Numbered from the stretch's first letter, positions 1 to 13,030 are shown. The stretch is DNA of 64,000 bases from Marchantia polymorpha subsp. ruderalis (GCA_037833965.1 AP031354.1:5496001-5560000); one strand, 5' to 3'. A program made the numbers and translations. Notes: generated by a model from the sequence alone, not told the origin.

Positions 1-390
1 TTTCATGACGGTCTTTAAATAGAATTATCATACGTAGTCTTATAAATGAGTTGAGCCGTGCTGCATTTTATTTCAGAAATGAGCATAGTAGTTTTCAGAT
101 TTGTAGTAACGATAAATCTCTTCTAGAACAATCTCGAAACCTAGAAGTACTTGAGCTCTGCCACTCTACTTTACCATTGTAACTTCAACTTGCTATTTAA
201 ATTATTTAGATTTGATAACTGATATTAAATTTCTTATATCCGAGGTATTAACAGTGAGTTTAGTGTTGGTTCCTATCTATCTCATGTATTAACGGCAAGT
301 GAACCGAGGAAGCTGGTCTGAGATGCCACCATAATGTCATAGATGTCACCAGGGGCTCATTGTAACATTGTGATCGATTTGTTGAAACAG

Positions 391-2897
391 TTTTAACGGC
401 GTGGAAGTCAGAAATTTGAGTCCATATCCAAACCCTGACGGAACCCCAGTTCAAGAGATAGAAAACAGCATCTGTGGAAATTGTAGTAATTATGATAACG
501 ATGATCCCCACGTGGACGTCAATCGCCATGCCTATTGTCTCCAAAGGAAATTTCTCACAAGGTACACAGACCGACGACAAGATTGGCAAGGAGTGAATAT
601 GTTTGGACGACTTTGCTATACAAACGGGCTTCTTCAGGTACATTCTGGTCTATGAGTTCATGGTATCTGCCTAAACATGCACATCTTCACCCCTTCATAG
701 AAATTTCGCTCGTCATTATAGCTGTCCGTTATCCTTCCCTTGCAATAACCAATACTGTGTTCAGCTTTATGCAAAAGAGAAAGAATTCTCATAGTTTTCT
801 CTTCTCTAGAATATACAACTGACGAAAATGTTGCACATCCCTCAATCTCCCATAATAACTTGTTGCTAAAAAATTGTTTGAATATTTGAAAATTTAAAAT
901 GAAATGAAAAAAATCATCATCGACGTGGAAGCTCCGGGAGATCACTAACCAAAATCTGCACGAAATTCTAAATACGATCATGAATATAGGAAAGGATAGC
1001 ATGATGAGATTAACTTCATATATGCTTCAATTTATTTCATTGACTCTAAAGCTGACAAGTGAGGTTAAGACTATGTTCAATACGAGAAAAGAAAGTCAAT
1101 CTCAACGATTTCCGGCAAACACATAGTTTCTTGTAAATTTGATCCAGAAGTCAGAAGTTCCATTTAGAGAGAAGTGAGACAATTTCAAGAAGATCGTCGT
1201 CTGATTTTGCGAAGATAAGACACAGATAGGTGGATGACATGCTAATAAAACATTTTATCAGGACTCTAATATCCAGTCACTCCAGTAGCTGTATTCGCCT
1301 GTCTGATTTATAAGCTATAACGAAGTGTAATTCTCTTGATGTGCCTAGTCATGGGAATTTCTTCTGTCTTTTACATGTTCCAGTTGAGGGACTCGACGAG
1401 ACCTGTGAGGGGCCAAGGTGTGCAGCCTTACCGACACAAAGACATCGTGGAGTGCTTTCATGCAATATGTGGATGTCTTGCCACCTGCCAGAACGGAGTA
1501 TCACAGAGAGATCAAATGAAACGAGTTGAACTATACAGAACAGAGCATCATTTTTGGGGGGTTCGAGCTGCTGAAAGAATACCAAGGTGAGACAGAATTT
1601 TTTGGAACCGGTGGGTTGGGTTGAATATATCAGTGCTCAAATGATGTGCTTTTCTTCTAAGAAAATTTCCTCATGACTGCTGGCAGTCTTATACATTTAT
1701 ACCATAAACGCTTGAATTGCAAGTGTGTACAAATCTGAAGAGCATATGCAGTGAGGTCAGCTCGTGTGCTGTCTGTTTACACCAATTCAAACCAACACAG
1801 ATGTATATCAGTCAATTATAATCCCTCAACCTTGGCTTAATTTTAAGTTATCACCCACATTATGCTTGATGTAGACATCGAGTCTCTTACTGATTGACAA
1901 GAACTCCAACGTGATCTTCAAGTTATGATGTTGTTGAACCTAAGCTTATATTATATTAAATTTTGTTCAATTGTGAAGATTTTTCTTTGATATTATTATC
2001 CAACTGCGATCACAACTTATAACTCTAGAGAATAAGCTGATAGATACAACTTTTTCTAATTCTGGATTTTATAGAGGAGCATTCATTATGGAATACGTTG
2101 GTGAGGTAATCTCTTCACAGGAGGCGTCTAGACGCGAGACTACATACGATAGCAGACTTTGCAGGTAAGAGAAGTCGGAAGCATTGAGAAATTGTGTCAC
2201 TGCTGGGAATTCATAACAAATGACTTTTTTAGTAATACAGAATTTCCTAAATGTTAGTAACTTGGCAAAACAGATGAGTAATTATTTCAAAATAACACTG
2301 AAAAACCAAGCCAATGAGTATTCCAAGGCTTTCTTCTGAAGACTTTTGCTTTTTTTGAAAAGAAGTGCCTTGGTCAGAGGACTATGTTGCTACGGTTACA
2401 GAGTGTCAGTCTTATACATGAAGTGACGAGAAGTAGATGAAAGTTCATGCAAAATCATGAACTTTCATCCATTAAACAACAATATCAAAACTCACAAGAA
2501 GAGAAAACTAGCATGAAAGTCAGTAAGTAAGCATGGTTGCCACGTAGCATCTTATAAACTCAAAGTCACGAAAAAGATAACGTTTATAGAATTTATCAGA
2601 TTATTATGATTTGAAGTCATCTGAAATTGAACTTATTCAGAATTCAGTTGCAGAAAGTCTTGAAAATTTTATTTCTAACCTCATGCTCTATATATATATA
2701 TGCAAGTATTCACTTAATTAGACTAATATATTCTCAATACAGACTTCAATACAGACTACATGTTTTGAAAATATATTATACGTTGTATTTTAAAGTTTGA
2801 AATCCAATCATTTTACTACAGTTTGTTACTTGTGTCATTTTGTCTTTAAGTGATCAAAACAGATAAAGGTTTGTCTCCAAAGTATTCTCTATTCTCA

Positions 2898-2960
<63 letters not shown>

Positions 2961-4583
2961 CCAAGTCAGAAGCAACCTTCTAAATTTCACATAGTTTGAA
3001 AGTTACTGAATACTCCAAATACAATGGAAAGTAAATATTCAGAAATTCTGTTTGCAGTTATACTTTTGCGGTCGATCATTATCCTGAATTTAGGAGTCTG
3101 GAAGATCCACAAGTCTTGGTGATTGATGGTGAAAATATCGGCAATGTTTGTAAATATGTCAATCACAGGTAAGATAACGAAACCAATTTCGTTTCAAAAT
3201 TTCACTTTGCAATCAATTTCTCCAACATAAACTGCAGAGATCAGAAGAAATAATGAACTCTAAACTTGTCCTTTTCATGCAAATTGAACGCCATATAGCC
3301 ATATTACACATGAGTAGGATTTAAGTACAGAGATATAGATGCTCTTTTACCGTTATATTTTTTTCACTTTGAAAATTGATAATGATTTCGTTAAGTGATG
3401 ATGAGATTCAGTCATTTATGTAGAAGTTTAGGCTTGGTTAAAATAAGAGTTCCGAGTGACCTTAGCTTCTCAAGAAAAAAATCAGCAAAAATGTCAGGGG
3501 TCATTCCTTTTTCATCATAGTTTTATTTCTACTCACCATTCTAACTTTATGATATTCCTTAGACATATGGTGATTTACTACGCAAAATATAGACAATTGA
3601 TCTCATTGTACTCCATCATAGATTGGTTCTGCAGAATAAGATCTTATCCTGTTGAAATCTTCTATGTTGAGAGCGTGTCTATATCTCAGCTAGTTTCGAC
3701 ATAGTAAATTTGATTACATCCTCAGTCAAAATGAAAAATAATCTCTTTCCAACCCGTGCTGACCCTAAACAATATTTAAATTTGTTCTACAAGTTTTTTT
3801 CGTTTGAAAAAATTTGCTTTCTGATAGAAATTGCAGTTTACAATTATTTTGAATTTAAACGTCTGATTGCGAGTTCTTAAAAGCACAAAGTAGTCATTTT
3901 CAGGTTTAATCTATAAACTTCTCTTTAGCTTACATGTTTTGTTTCTGCTAGAAAGTCGTTTAGGTACTTTACTCGTTTTGGTAAGGACGATATTTCTTTG
4001 CTCATTGTACTTGCAAAATGAAAATTGATATATACGGACATAAATTCAAATAGAAGCAATAGTATGTCCTTGCTGGAAAGTCATGGGAGGGATAGATTTT
4101 GGAAAAGACGAAGTCAACATTCTAGGGGGGATATTACTGTTCGGCCCTTAGAGTAGTGTTCCTTCTCTTGGCTAATATACATCAGAGGATTTAAACCCTC
4201 AAAAAGCGGGGACGCAGCCTCTGCATGAGCTATGTTTGGATCTCCCAGTCGGATGTTAGTCCGTAATGAAACCGTACGATGTTTTCATTGAGAGGATCCA
4301 GCTCATCGATACTCGGATTTTCACCGGAAGTTTTCCGTTTGATTCCCGCAGCTGTTCAGGAAATGCAGAGATGTTCAGAGTATACACTAACCTACTGAAT
4401 CTAGGATGCTATCACCTATGCCTCTTTGCTATTCAAGATATAAAACGTGGAGAAGAGATCTGTTATGACTACGGTTATGAGTTCAAAATATACCCAGATG
4501 ATCCCAACCGGCTCAAGGATCCAAACAAAATCAGATGTCTTTGCAAAGCAGGACCCGACAAATGTAGAAAGTGGCTAAAATGA
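391..4583 (+). CDS. KMT1-type (SUVH/SUVR-like) SET-domain histone methyltransferase, 3' five exons, 5' end unresolved
   Basis: Exons by splice sites and phase: about 391-637, 1384-1586, 2075-2164, 3058-3168, 4352-4583; the last four sum to 636 nt and join in frame to a TGA stop. The joined product (about 293 aa visible) shows a cysteine-rich pre-SET region (CGNC, YTNGLLQ, then VECFHAICGCLATCQN), the SET start (VELYRTE..FWGVRAAERIPRGAFIMEYVGE), the cofactor/lysine-channel motif NHSCSGN created exactly across the 3168/4352 junction, the catalytic EICYDYGY, and a post-SET CLCKAGPDKC. Pre-SET plus SET plus post-SET is the layout of Su(var)3-9 class enzymes, which methylate histone H3 lysine 9 in the nucleus. 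Oddities: NHSCxPN has Gly for Pro, GWGV is FWGV, and the post-SET spacing is C-x-C-x6-C rather than x4. An acceptor (CAG at 388-390) precedes the first exon, so upstream exons lie in the first 390 bases or outside. Open frame throughout argues against a pseudogene. Confidence 0.85.
2436..2469. repeat. Perfect 14-bp inverted repeat, 6-nt loop
   Basis: Arm GATGAAAGTTCATG (2436-2449) is followed after CAAAAT by its exact reverse complement (2456-2469). It lies in the SET-gene intron upstream of the TA microsatellite. No transposon ends or flanking duplication are visible. It is one of several similar short hairpins in the window. Confidence 0.9.
2899..2958. repeat. (TA)n microsatellite in SET-gene intron
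   Basis: About 60 bases of alternating T and A, interrupted once by a G. It lies inside the 2165-3057 intron of the SET-domain gene. It is likely length-variable and contributes to the strong AT bias of this intron. Confidence 0.95.
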
Positions 4584-5872
4584 TCAGCCCTTGACGTAAT
4601 ACAGTAACAACCGAGGAATGAGGTCCTCGAATCACGAGGACTTCTCGAGACACAGGAAGGGGACTACACCCTGTCTATTAAGTAAAGAAATACTAAGAGG
4701 CAATGAATCCAGTCTGTCCTGAACCGGTAATTTTGCAAGCCGAGAGACGCTCGTTTCTGGGAATCTGCAAACTAAAAAGACGGATCCCCTTGTGGGTGAA
4801 TTTTAACTTGAAAGTGATGTGACGGTCAGCAGTTGCCCTTGACCTGAAAAAGCGGCAATAATGTTGAAATAGGAGACACCTCTACTAACTGACTTTCCTT
4901 ATAGCGGAAGAAGGAATGGAGCCACAGCTTACCAGTGGGGCAGGTAGTGCTCTTCCAGAGGGTTGTAAGTGAACACTAACAACGGGAAAGCGTTTTCATT
5001 AGTTTCTTCGCCTTAGAGTTTCTAAAGTTCTTTGACTTTCATCTCTTCGTTAGCAAATGACTCCGTTTCTGAAAGTTGCAGCTCTTGCTGACTAGTCTAT
5101 TGACATCACGTTGAGCGCAAATAAGAATTCAATCGAATCTCCTCCATGTTACAAAGAACAGATAAAACAAGGGGCGCAACTTTGGCAGAACGTAGTGGGT
5201 TCACTGGTCCTAAGCTGGATGGAACTCCTGAAACTTTGGTGTATTATTGGAAAGTAGAAGGCAAACAAAATTTGCGTTGTGTACTTCACTCTTGGATACA
5301 ATATGTATAGAAGGTGGGATGTGTCCCGAAAGACAGTGCTCTGCTCTGCTCTGCTGTGCTCTGTCCAAACAAACATAGTGGAATACTACTGCAGCTCTAG
5401 GAATCCGGGTAGATTGTTCCTTTTGGATTTGAATCTACGCTTACTAGATCTAAACTTCAACTCTTCCAGCATTCAGCGAATTTGATGGCTCTTTCAATTC
5501 TAACCCCGACTTTCCAGAAAAGAGTGCAGTCGATTGATCTGCCCACAACATTATCAGTATAAAATTGTCTTGCTATGATTTTGGCGCATCCTAGTCGCGC
5601 AGAACCAGAATGCTGAATAATCTCGACCTCAACCCGTGGCCAGCTGCGCGGATATTGGGTTCTTCTTTTCCTGCTCCAGTAAAATCGGTGCAGACTAGTT
5701 TCGTACCAGGCATGCTTAGTGTCCAGGCCCTAGCTAGGCGTGTTGGCTGCGCTGGAGCTCGAGCGGGCATGAGAGCAATCCTCGCCCGACTCGAACGAAT
5801 GAACCGGCAACCGCTTGAAAAATTCTCCAGATGGCAGAAAATGAGAGAAATACAGTCGAAGGTGCAGCATCT
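4584..5872. other. Intergenic between SET gene and FTR1; no gene recognised
   Basis: This holds the 3' flank of the SET gene and, on the other strand, the 3' flank of the iron permease. The genes are convergent. Open frames are short and show no recognisable domain. Around 5337-5362 there is a short CTCTG/CTGTG pentamer repeat. I see nothing else. Confidence 0.6.
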
Positions 5873-6814
5873 CTAGACAGGGACGGCGGGGGCGGCGCTG
5901 TTGGCCGCTTCGGCCCTGGCTTCCTCGGCTTCTCGTGCAGCATCTCGGTTCCACTTGATTCGCAGGAGGATCAGCGTGATGATGATGAAAGCCCAGTACG
6001 AGAAGTAGGCCGAGACAGTGCCGACCGAAGCCTCGTCACGCCAGCCAGTGACGGCATTGAGAAGCTTCCAGATGCCATTGTCCTCGTGGTGACAGCAGTG
6101 AAGAGACCAGACGAGCTTCTCGTTGTGGGTGTACTCCTCGAGCTCGTGGACGGCATTGGCGAACAAGCCCGCTGCGATCACCAGCAGAAGCAGAGTGGCG
6201 GCTCCGAGGAACCACTTGAAGGCCACGTTGTTGCCTCCTTTGTACAGAAAGTATCCGATGGCGCAACCGCAGATGGCTCCGGTGATTGCAGCGAGCGGGT
6301 ACGCAGTGCCCGATCCTTCGAGCCCGATTCCTCCGAGGAAAATTACCGCCTCGACGCCCTCCCGGATGACGATCGTGAAGGGGATGAGAAAGAGCGCGTA
6401 CTTGCTCCTCGTGCTCTGCAGCTGCCCGTACTGCTCGACGGTGTCGATCGTCACCTTCGTCAGCTTCTTCTCCCACTTCGCCCTCCATGTGTCGACTCTG
6501 ATCATGGACAAGGCCATCAGAGTGATGAGAACCACAGCAATGAGGCTCAGAATCCCCTCCCACAGCATCTCGGTCTTATCCCAGGCATTTTTGGCCACGG
6601 TGTAGTAGAGAGACAGGAAAATTGCAGCCGCAGCCATCGACAGGGCCACGCCCACCACCACACCCATCCACACCTGCTTCTGCAGCTTCCAGCGGAACAC
6701 CCTGTCCGCCACGACCTTGTTCAGAAGCGAGAGCATGACCGACAGAATGATCGACGCCTCCAGCGTCTCCCGGAAGAGAATGAAAAACGCCGGTACGCTG
6801 AAAACAGCCACCAT
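5873..6814 (-). CDS. FTR1: FTR1/OFeT-family high-affinity iron permease
   Basis: A single uninterrupted 313-aa frame starting MVAVFSVPAFFILFRETLEA. It carries both hallmark REXXE iron-binding motifs: RETLE in the first membrane segment (about residues 15-19) and REGVE near residue 150. There are about seven hydrophobic segments. The C-terminal region (VWSLHCC...DNGIWKLLNAVTGW, then SVGTVSAYFSYW) resembles yeast Ftr1p. Family role: plasma-membrane uptake of Fe(III), coupled in fungi and green algae to a multicopper ferroxidase. The tail is charged and Ala-rich (AAREAEEARAEAANSAAPAVPV). No ferroxidase gene lies in the window. The CDS has no intron, unlike the SET, XS and ARF genes here; either transfer or an old algal gene could explain this. 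The 363-aa frame on the opposite strand (5831-6922) is a shadow caused by GC-rich codons. The start chosen gives the expected N-terminus directly before the first REXXE helix. Confidence 0.93.
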   Translation of the reverse strand: MVAVFSVPAFFILFRETLEASIILSVMLSLLNKVVADRVFRWKLQKQVWMGVVVGVALSMAAAAIFLSLYYTVAKNAWDKTEMLWEGILSLIAVVLITLMALSMIRVDTWRAKWEKKLTKVTIDTVEQYGQLQSTRSKYALFLIPFTIVIREGVEAVIFLGGIGLEGSGTAYPLAAITGAICGCAIGYFLYKGGNNVAFKWFLGAATLLLLVIAAGLFANAVHELEEYTHNEKLVWSLHCCHHEDNGIWKLLNAVTGWRDEASVGTVSAYFSYWAFIIITLILLRIKWNRDAAREAEEARAEAANSAAPAVPV

Positions 6815-9169
6815 CTTCTCGAGCTTTCGACGAATTCAGAGATTCTGGCTGCAGTTGCTGGCGCAGGTACACAATCCCAATCCTCGATTCACAGCGACAA
6901 TGACATTCCGAGAGAGCGGTAAGCCTCCACTCGATCCCTGTCAAATCATGGACACGAAGGCTGCAGCAGCTATGGCACTGGCTGACTCGCTCAGACTCGG
7001 ATGTCGCTGAGCTCGAGATAAGTTGGGCATATTCAAATCGTCGTGTTTATAGGCTTGCCAAACATAGCGAAGGACGAGAGATGACAGTGGCGGGGAGTTT
7101 TGATCCGCAGCAGTCGAGGAAAGGACAGCCCGCAGTGGACCTGGGTTTTCGCAGCGGAGTGTGTCGGCGCAAGGCCGACTCGCGCCCGGCACGCAGCGGG
7201 CGCGTGCTCTTGTCGCCCCATCGGGTGAGCCCGCAGAGCCTCCAGCTTTTCTGACAAAGTGCTCGGCCAATGGCGCGGCCCTCTCGCCACCATGCAACGC
7301 CTTCTCACGGCGTCGGTGGATCTCGGCCATGCATCCCGCAACTATCGGAACTCGTTCGTTATATGATGTAACTCCATGGATATAACTTATATGCATCGAA
7401 TGTTTAACGCCCCATGGCAAATTGGATTTTCGAGGGTGAAGTGAAGACTCGATAATTCGATGTCTCTTTCCCATACCACATTTCGTTAATCTTTGCTTCA
7501 TTTATTGGTAGTGCTTCTCGTGCTTCTTAATATTGTCTATTTTCCATATATCTAATTGTCTATTTCTGTGAAGTTCCCCCCATGTTTCGAACACTTTATC
7601 ATCTGCTAAATTGAAGCTGAAATCATATATTCTCCGGCTGATCTTTGCTTAAGCTGATAGGCAAGTAACCACCTTTTTCGATCAGTGAGGGTAGACCAAT
7701 AATGGATGTTCAGATTTGATTCAATTACGGTTCAGTCAATACACTTCAAATACCACTCGAGAGAAAACTGCTACCAACATTTTTGCTTATTTTTTAAAAC
7801 GTTTCTATTTTCCGATCATTTCAAGTAGATCCATATATATGTTTTTAAAAACTCGTCAGATTTTTATTCAGTTTATTTTCTCGAAAGCTCAAATGAATCC
7901 ATGAAAGCTTTCGAAACCAATCAATACAAAACTTCTGAATAGATGAAAATTAGTGAAATGGAGAATATATTTTCTAGAAGAATACTGCAGGTCAAAAGTC
8001 CAAGAGTAACATCGCTGAATCCGGTAGTCTCATTCGAGTAAATTACAGTATATCTATATGAAGATGGAAAGAATTTGAGGCAAGCCTCGCAGACTGAAGC
8101 AGCTGACGTTGAAATCAACAACCGAGTACGACTCTTGGCTCCGCACAGAGTCAGAAACCTTGACCACGGTTTGGGATCTTGAATGCCATAAAAGACAGAA
8201 CTAAGAAGAGGAAGAGGTGATGCATTGTAATATCTCATACGAAGGATGGAGATTTGGATGGATGCGAGGCAATGGCGCTGTCTGCCCCTTGGACTCTGTT
8301 CCTGTCCGGATCCTGTCTGCCCAGATAGCACCCTCGACTTCGGAGCCTGTCCGAATTGCTTCTGTCCAGTTAAAGCTCGTTATTCTAGGAGCTATCCAAC
8401 CGGGTCTTGTCCGCATCAGGCTTTACCTTTAGACGGAATCTGCAGATCAGCACACATTTGAGGAAACTGTGGCTCGACTTATCCTGTTCTCCGAAACTCT
8501 CGCCGACGAGAGCTGAGAAGGTGATGGCACCTTACGTCGGAGTGTCAAGAGAATGTTCAGATGAATCGCAGTGAGGCTGAACACTAGAATTTCTGTGCAC
8601 TCTTGGCAGTTACCTCATTGAAAATCACCTCTGAAGCAACACAGGTCAATTTCGATCGACCGGCCCGGACGCAGCCTGCTTTGAGTATCGCCGTCCCGAA
8701 GAGCCCGTTGACTCTCAGTTTCATCATGGCGCTTCACGAGACGAAGAAATAGAGATCAACAACGATGACGAACTCGCTGTCAGGCCCTTCGCAAGTTGAC
8801 AACAAAATTTGCACGGATTTTCCTGGCTACGTCTGTCGTGGACGCTTTACTTCACGTCGTTTCGAGGTCACCGTGGTCAGCCATCATCACTTCCTACAAC
8901 ATGGTGGACTACGGGAATTCAGAAGACCCGCAATAGAAGAGCGATTGAGTGAGTGCGGTTTAGGCGTATTCCATAAAGTTAAAGTGCCATCCGAGCCTCA
9001 TGAACCTCATCTTTTGGCTCCGCCTTTGCCCAAAGATATAGGATGTTGTTTCGTCACCAGACAAATTTCCTCTTTCGTGAGTCTGGTAGTGGATGCTCTC
9101 ATTGAACCGGTTGTGGCGCCGGATGTATACTGGATGAACCTGCTGCATATTCGAAGCACATACCAGTAA
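6815..9169. other. FTR1 5' flank and unassigned sequence
   Basis: 6815-7400 is the upstream side of FTR1 (minus strand) and is GC-richer around 7030-7330. A TATA-like element on the minus strand near 7386-7395 is only a weak candidate promoter, about 570 bases from the start codon. 7500-7950 is AT-rich. 8280-8420 repeats the phrase CCTGTCCG several times. A 134-aa plus-strand frame (8765-9169) has a plausible composition but no domain or splice evidence, so I do not call it a gene. Confidence 0.4.
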
Positions 9170-12100
9170 ACGATTAATCAAATCAGATCCATGTTCTTTT
9201 GAATCACACAATGTGATATTTGGAATCTCGAAGAAGCAAGAGCACTATCCAAATGGAGATTTCAGAATGCAAACTTCTTTATAGATACCTCGCTCACTAG
9301 CTGACATGATTGTTATCCAGGTCATTGCTGGGAACCCACAATGTTCACCACGTCCGAAATCTTGGTATATATTATTTGACTAAAAGCAAGATTCCATTAT
9401 ATGTGGTTTGTCTGCAAGTACTCTCACTATCTACCATGTTCCAGTACCTCCGTCTGTACGTTGCAGTACTCTTTAAGATCGGAAGATCCGAACGTACGCG
9501 GGCTCGATATGAATGCCGTACTTCCGCAAGATAGTGTACTTTCCATTCGGAGGCAAGTAAGACCTGCAAAGGACTTCAGGCTACTATCTGAATCATTAGA
9601 TCCTTTCGTACTAAGAAGAAAAGCGTGATCGTAAAGCTCCTGAAAAGTATCTAAAATGCTGCGGTGAACAACTTTGAAAGAGGTAGTACCTGCAGAGGTG
9701 AATATGTTCAGCATATACCTGGTCTGCCCTTAACCGCAGATTTCATTCAGTCTTCGGGGTTTCTCAGAATCTGTTCTCTGATATTTACAACACTAGTATC
9801 ACGACTGTGGCTGGAAAGAATTCTGGAGAGAGCTTCCTGAAATTTTACGATTTACAACATATATGAAAGTGAGCTCATGTATGTATCTTGAAAAGATTAG
9901 AAGCCCATGTGTGCACCTCAATATCAGGTGCTTTATCTGAAAGCGTGACACTGAGGGCCCATAATTCCAAGAAGTGCGTGCTTTCTAGTTCGTGCAAAAT
10001 TGTTGACTTTCTGTATGGAAACTTTTCAGCTGACTAGTGAGCTCATATCGTAATCACCATGTAGTCATCAGAGCTTCTCTCTAAGAGTATATACATGATG
10101 AATGATCATGTCGAAAGTCGCAGATCATGTTTTCCATCTATCTCCTTTACCATGCAAATTGTAAAGTATGCTGATCGACAGCGAAGTAGTTCTTTGCTAA
10201 CCGCATTTAGAACATCAACAGGGAGAGAAGCGCTGTGCATTTGAGCAGTACTGTACTGTTTATCCAGTTTGGGTCATCTGACCTTTTGTTACTCAGTACA
10301 ACGAATAGGTTAATTTACAATATGTTTGACATTCTTTCAGATTGTGAAGTCCGTCTCTTCTCATTATACCTGCTTCGGACTGCCCTGTCCGAAAGAACCT
10401 GTCGGTCTATTGCTTCAGATACCTGTTCGTGCTCTCTATGAGTAAAAATAGTAACTTCTGTATTGGCCTTCATGGAAGTAAGGCTTGAGACTCGTATGCA
10501 TCAGACTCGTAACGCACATTTAGGACTATTTAGCGTGAATCACCGAATGTTTCTTAGCGTAATGGCTATTTCAAGGTAGTTTCTGATCGCGAGTATAGTG
10601 GTTTTCTGTTCTTAGGACTCATGGAGCACACGCACAAGCTTGTGACCGGCGTGTGTTTGGCGTGTGAGCAAATCCATGGTGGACATAATAGTCTCACTCT
10701 CAGGTTGACTCCTGCTTCTTCAGGCAATGTTTGTAAATCATGCCGCTGAAGGATCGGAGAAGGAGAAACCTTTGTAAACCACTGACATGTTGACTTGATT
10801 TTTTCTCTCACTACCCTCATACCCGCTTACCGAGCACTTAGGTCTGACAGCTTCTCTGCGTAGGTCGTTCTTCTGGACCTCGACCAACCGCAGATCTTAA
10901 TTCCATCTGTTCACGGACTGGAGCACAGAGTTCTAATTCCTGTACCGATATTGGCAGATTTACTTTCTCCTCCTCCACATGTCAACGCTTTTGAGAAGGT
11001 TGACGTAGATCTTCCTTTCCTGATTGATAAGTCAGCAGTATACGACTTCTGTAGGTTTTATTTACTGACGTATAGCATCTTACCAGTTGACATTCGCCAG
11101 TTGCTTATCGGTACTTAAGCTGTTTTGTTTGTCAGCTCTATACTTCGATGACGTCGCATAACTTTCATACAAAACTGGTGATTGCAAGAGTCACCTCTAG
11201 AATTTGCCCAAGCCTTCTCCATGCGACAAGTGATCGTCACTTGTCTCTAGGATAGACAAGTGATTGGTGGCTGCAGATTTCTGGAATACTCGATGCTGAA
11301 CTGGAGGTCAGCGGCTCGCAATGTGTGCATTTGCAGCTTTTGGTTTCAGGTGGGACAATTGTTCGTTCTACTTTGAAAAGCAAGGGCTCACCATTACCCC
11401 ACCCGAAGGCAAAAACTGCAGATTCTACAATCCATACCTGTATCGTTCTGTACAGAAGACAAGACGTTGGTACTTTGCAAGTTTATTGATCTGTAGATTA
11501 GCCTCTAATAGTTATTAGTCTTGAGCTTTGGTGTGCGAGTCTCTCAGAACTATCAGTGAAATACAGGAAAAGAGCATGTAGTAGTGGTGATCCTGCACGA
11601 ACGAGGATGCTGATCGTAAATCGGTTTCTAATAGCCGCGTGAGATTCTACATCTGATGAACCATAGAGGGGATTTTCAGCGTTCACACATTTCAACAAGC
11701 ATTACAGATGAGAGAATTAGATCCAAGACTTAGGATTTCCTCTTCCTTGCTAGATAAGCTGATTGTGTGTATCGAGATTTGACCCTCTCGTCTGCAGACC
11801 CTTGTGAGCTGGTTGCTGAAGGTAATCATGGAGACAAAACTCCTTCAGGAATCCGTTCACCGATCTGAAGATTTTCTTCATGAGCCTGGTTATAGAGTAG
11901 CGAAAGGCGAAGTATCGTGAATTATCGCTAATCACATTTGCTCAGAAGTACTAACGAGCTACTCAGTGCTCGCAATGGTTTTCGGCCGTATAGTTGTTGT
12001 TGCTAGGTCCATTGGCCCTCTTTCGGCACTCAGCCCAACCTTTTATTCCATACATGGAAATATACTCTGTTGGTTAGCTACCTGTGCAGTGCCTATCTCA

Positions 12101-13030
12101 GATTTCTTATGTAACCCTCTTCTTCGTGGAAGAGGGATCATAAGGAGAACATCTGCCCACCAAGAAAGTTTGTATGCTCCTTGACTTCACCTCAAATCCA
12201 ATTAGCAATGTCAGCGTTTTTCTGATATAGCATTTGGAAAAGCTTCTACGCCGTGATTGGCTCCATGTCATAGACCATTTTCTGCAAATCATTCAGCTCC
12301 TTGGAGTTACTTCACAGCATGAGCAAATGACTAATCGGGAGTGTAGCCAGTTCTCAACGACCAGAATCCTTTCTACAGTCATAAGGTACTCTGGCGATCT
12401 ACGCATTGTAAAGCTCATCAGAAACTAAGGCCTATGCCTATCCCACTGTCCTAAATTCATGATTGCGGCATGCTTCTTAGAATAATTCGAAGGGAGTTCC
12501 CGACAATCCCAGGACGCCTCTTTGAACTAATTAGGCAGACCGTAACCTCGATACATCGTCTCGAAAGCAAATGAATTCGTTTACGCCATCGACATCTTTG
12601 AGCGCTCTGACGACGAACGAGGGTTGCCCGAGGATGAGCAGCACAGACTGGTGGATACACGCAGAGCAGTTTCGCCATGAAAGCTTACTATCCTTGTAAT
12701 AGTGACAGGCCGATCCCAAAATTTGCAGCGGAGTCGATTAGATGTATGAGCGTACAACACTCGCACATGTTCTTTGAATTGTTCAACGTCTCGTATTCAG
12801 AGAATTAGGAAGACCTAATTCTCTGAACCTTCTCTACTCTCCATTCGATCATGTGTTGATGTTGAAAGTAACAGAGTACATCTCGGAGGAAGGAACCAGA
12901 AACATGAGCGTAACTGGAAACGATGATCGGCCATTGGCTCGATCGACAAGACTTGGAATTCACTCTTTATGTGGAGAATGAAACTGACGAGTGTCGACCA
13001 TAGGCTCTACTTCTGCGTCCTTTGAAGTAC
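9170..13030. other. 3.9 kb of moderate-GC sequence with no recognisable gene
   Basis: All frames here are short (under about 100 aa) and none shows a domain I recognise. Base composition is more balanced than the AT-rich DNA that follows from 13.05 kb. Small direct and inverted copies of ACAAGTGA occur at 11225-11265, and a perfect hairpin at 12796-12827. It could be an old, decayed mobile element, but no terminal repeats were found. Confidence 0.4.
12796..12827. repeat. Perfect 14-bp inverted repeat, 4-nt loop
   Basis: Arm TTCAGAGAATTAGG (12796-12809), loop AAGA, exact reverse complement 12814-12827. There is no T-run after it and no gene beside it, so a terminator role is not supported. 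Confidence 0.9.

Noticed and set aside
5831-6922. A 363-aa plus-strand open frame across the iron permease
   Set aside because: It is the antisense of the FTR1 CDS, with low-complexity charged text; the minus frame has clear family motifs.
11120-11160. A YFDD word (reverse-transcriptase-like) in a plus-strand frame
   Set aside because: A stop follows within two codons and neither neighbouring RT motifs nor LTRs are present; likely chance.
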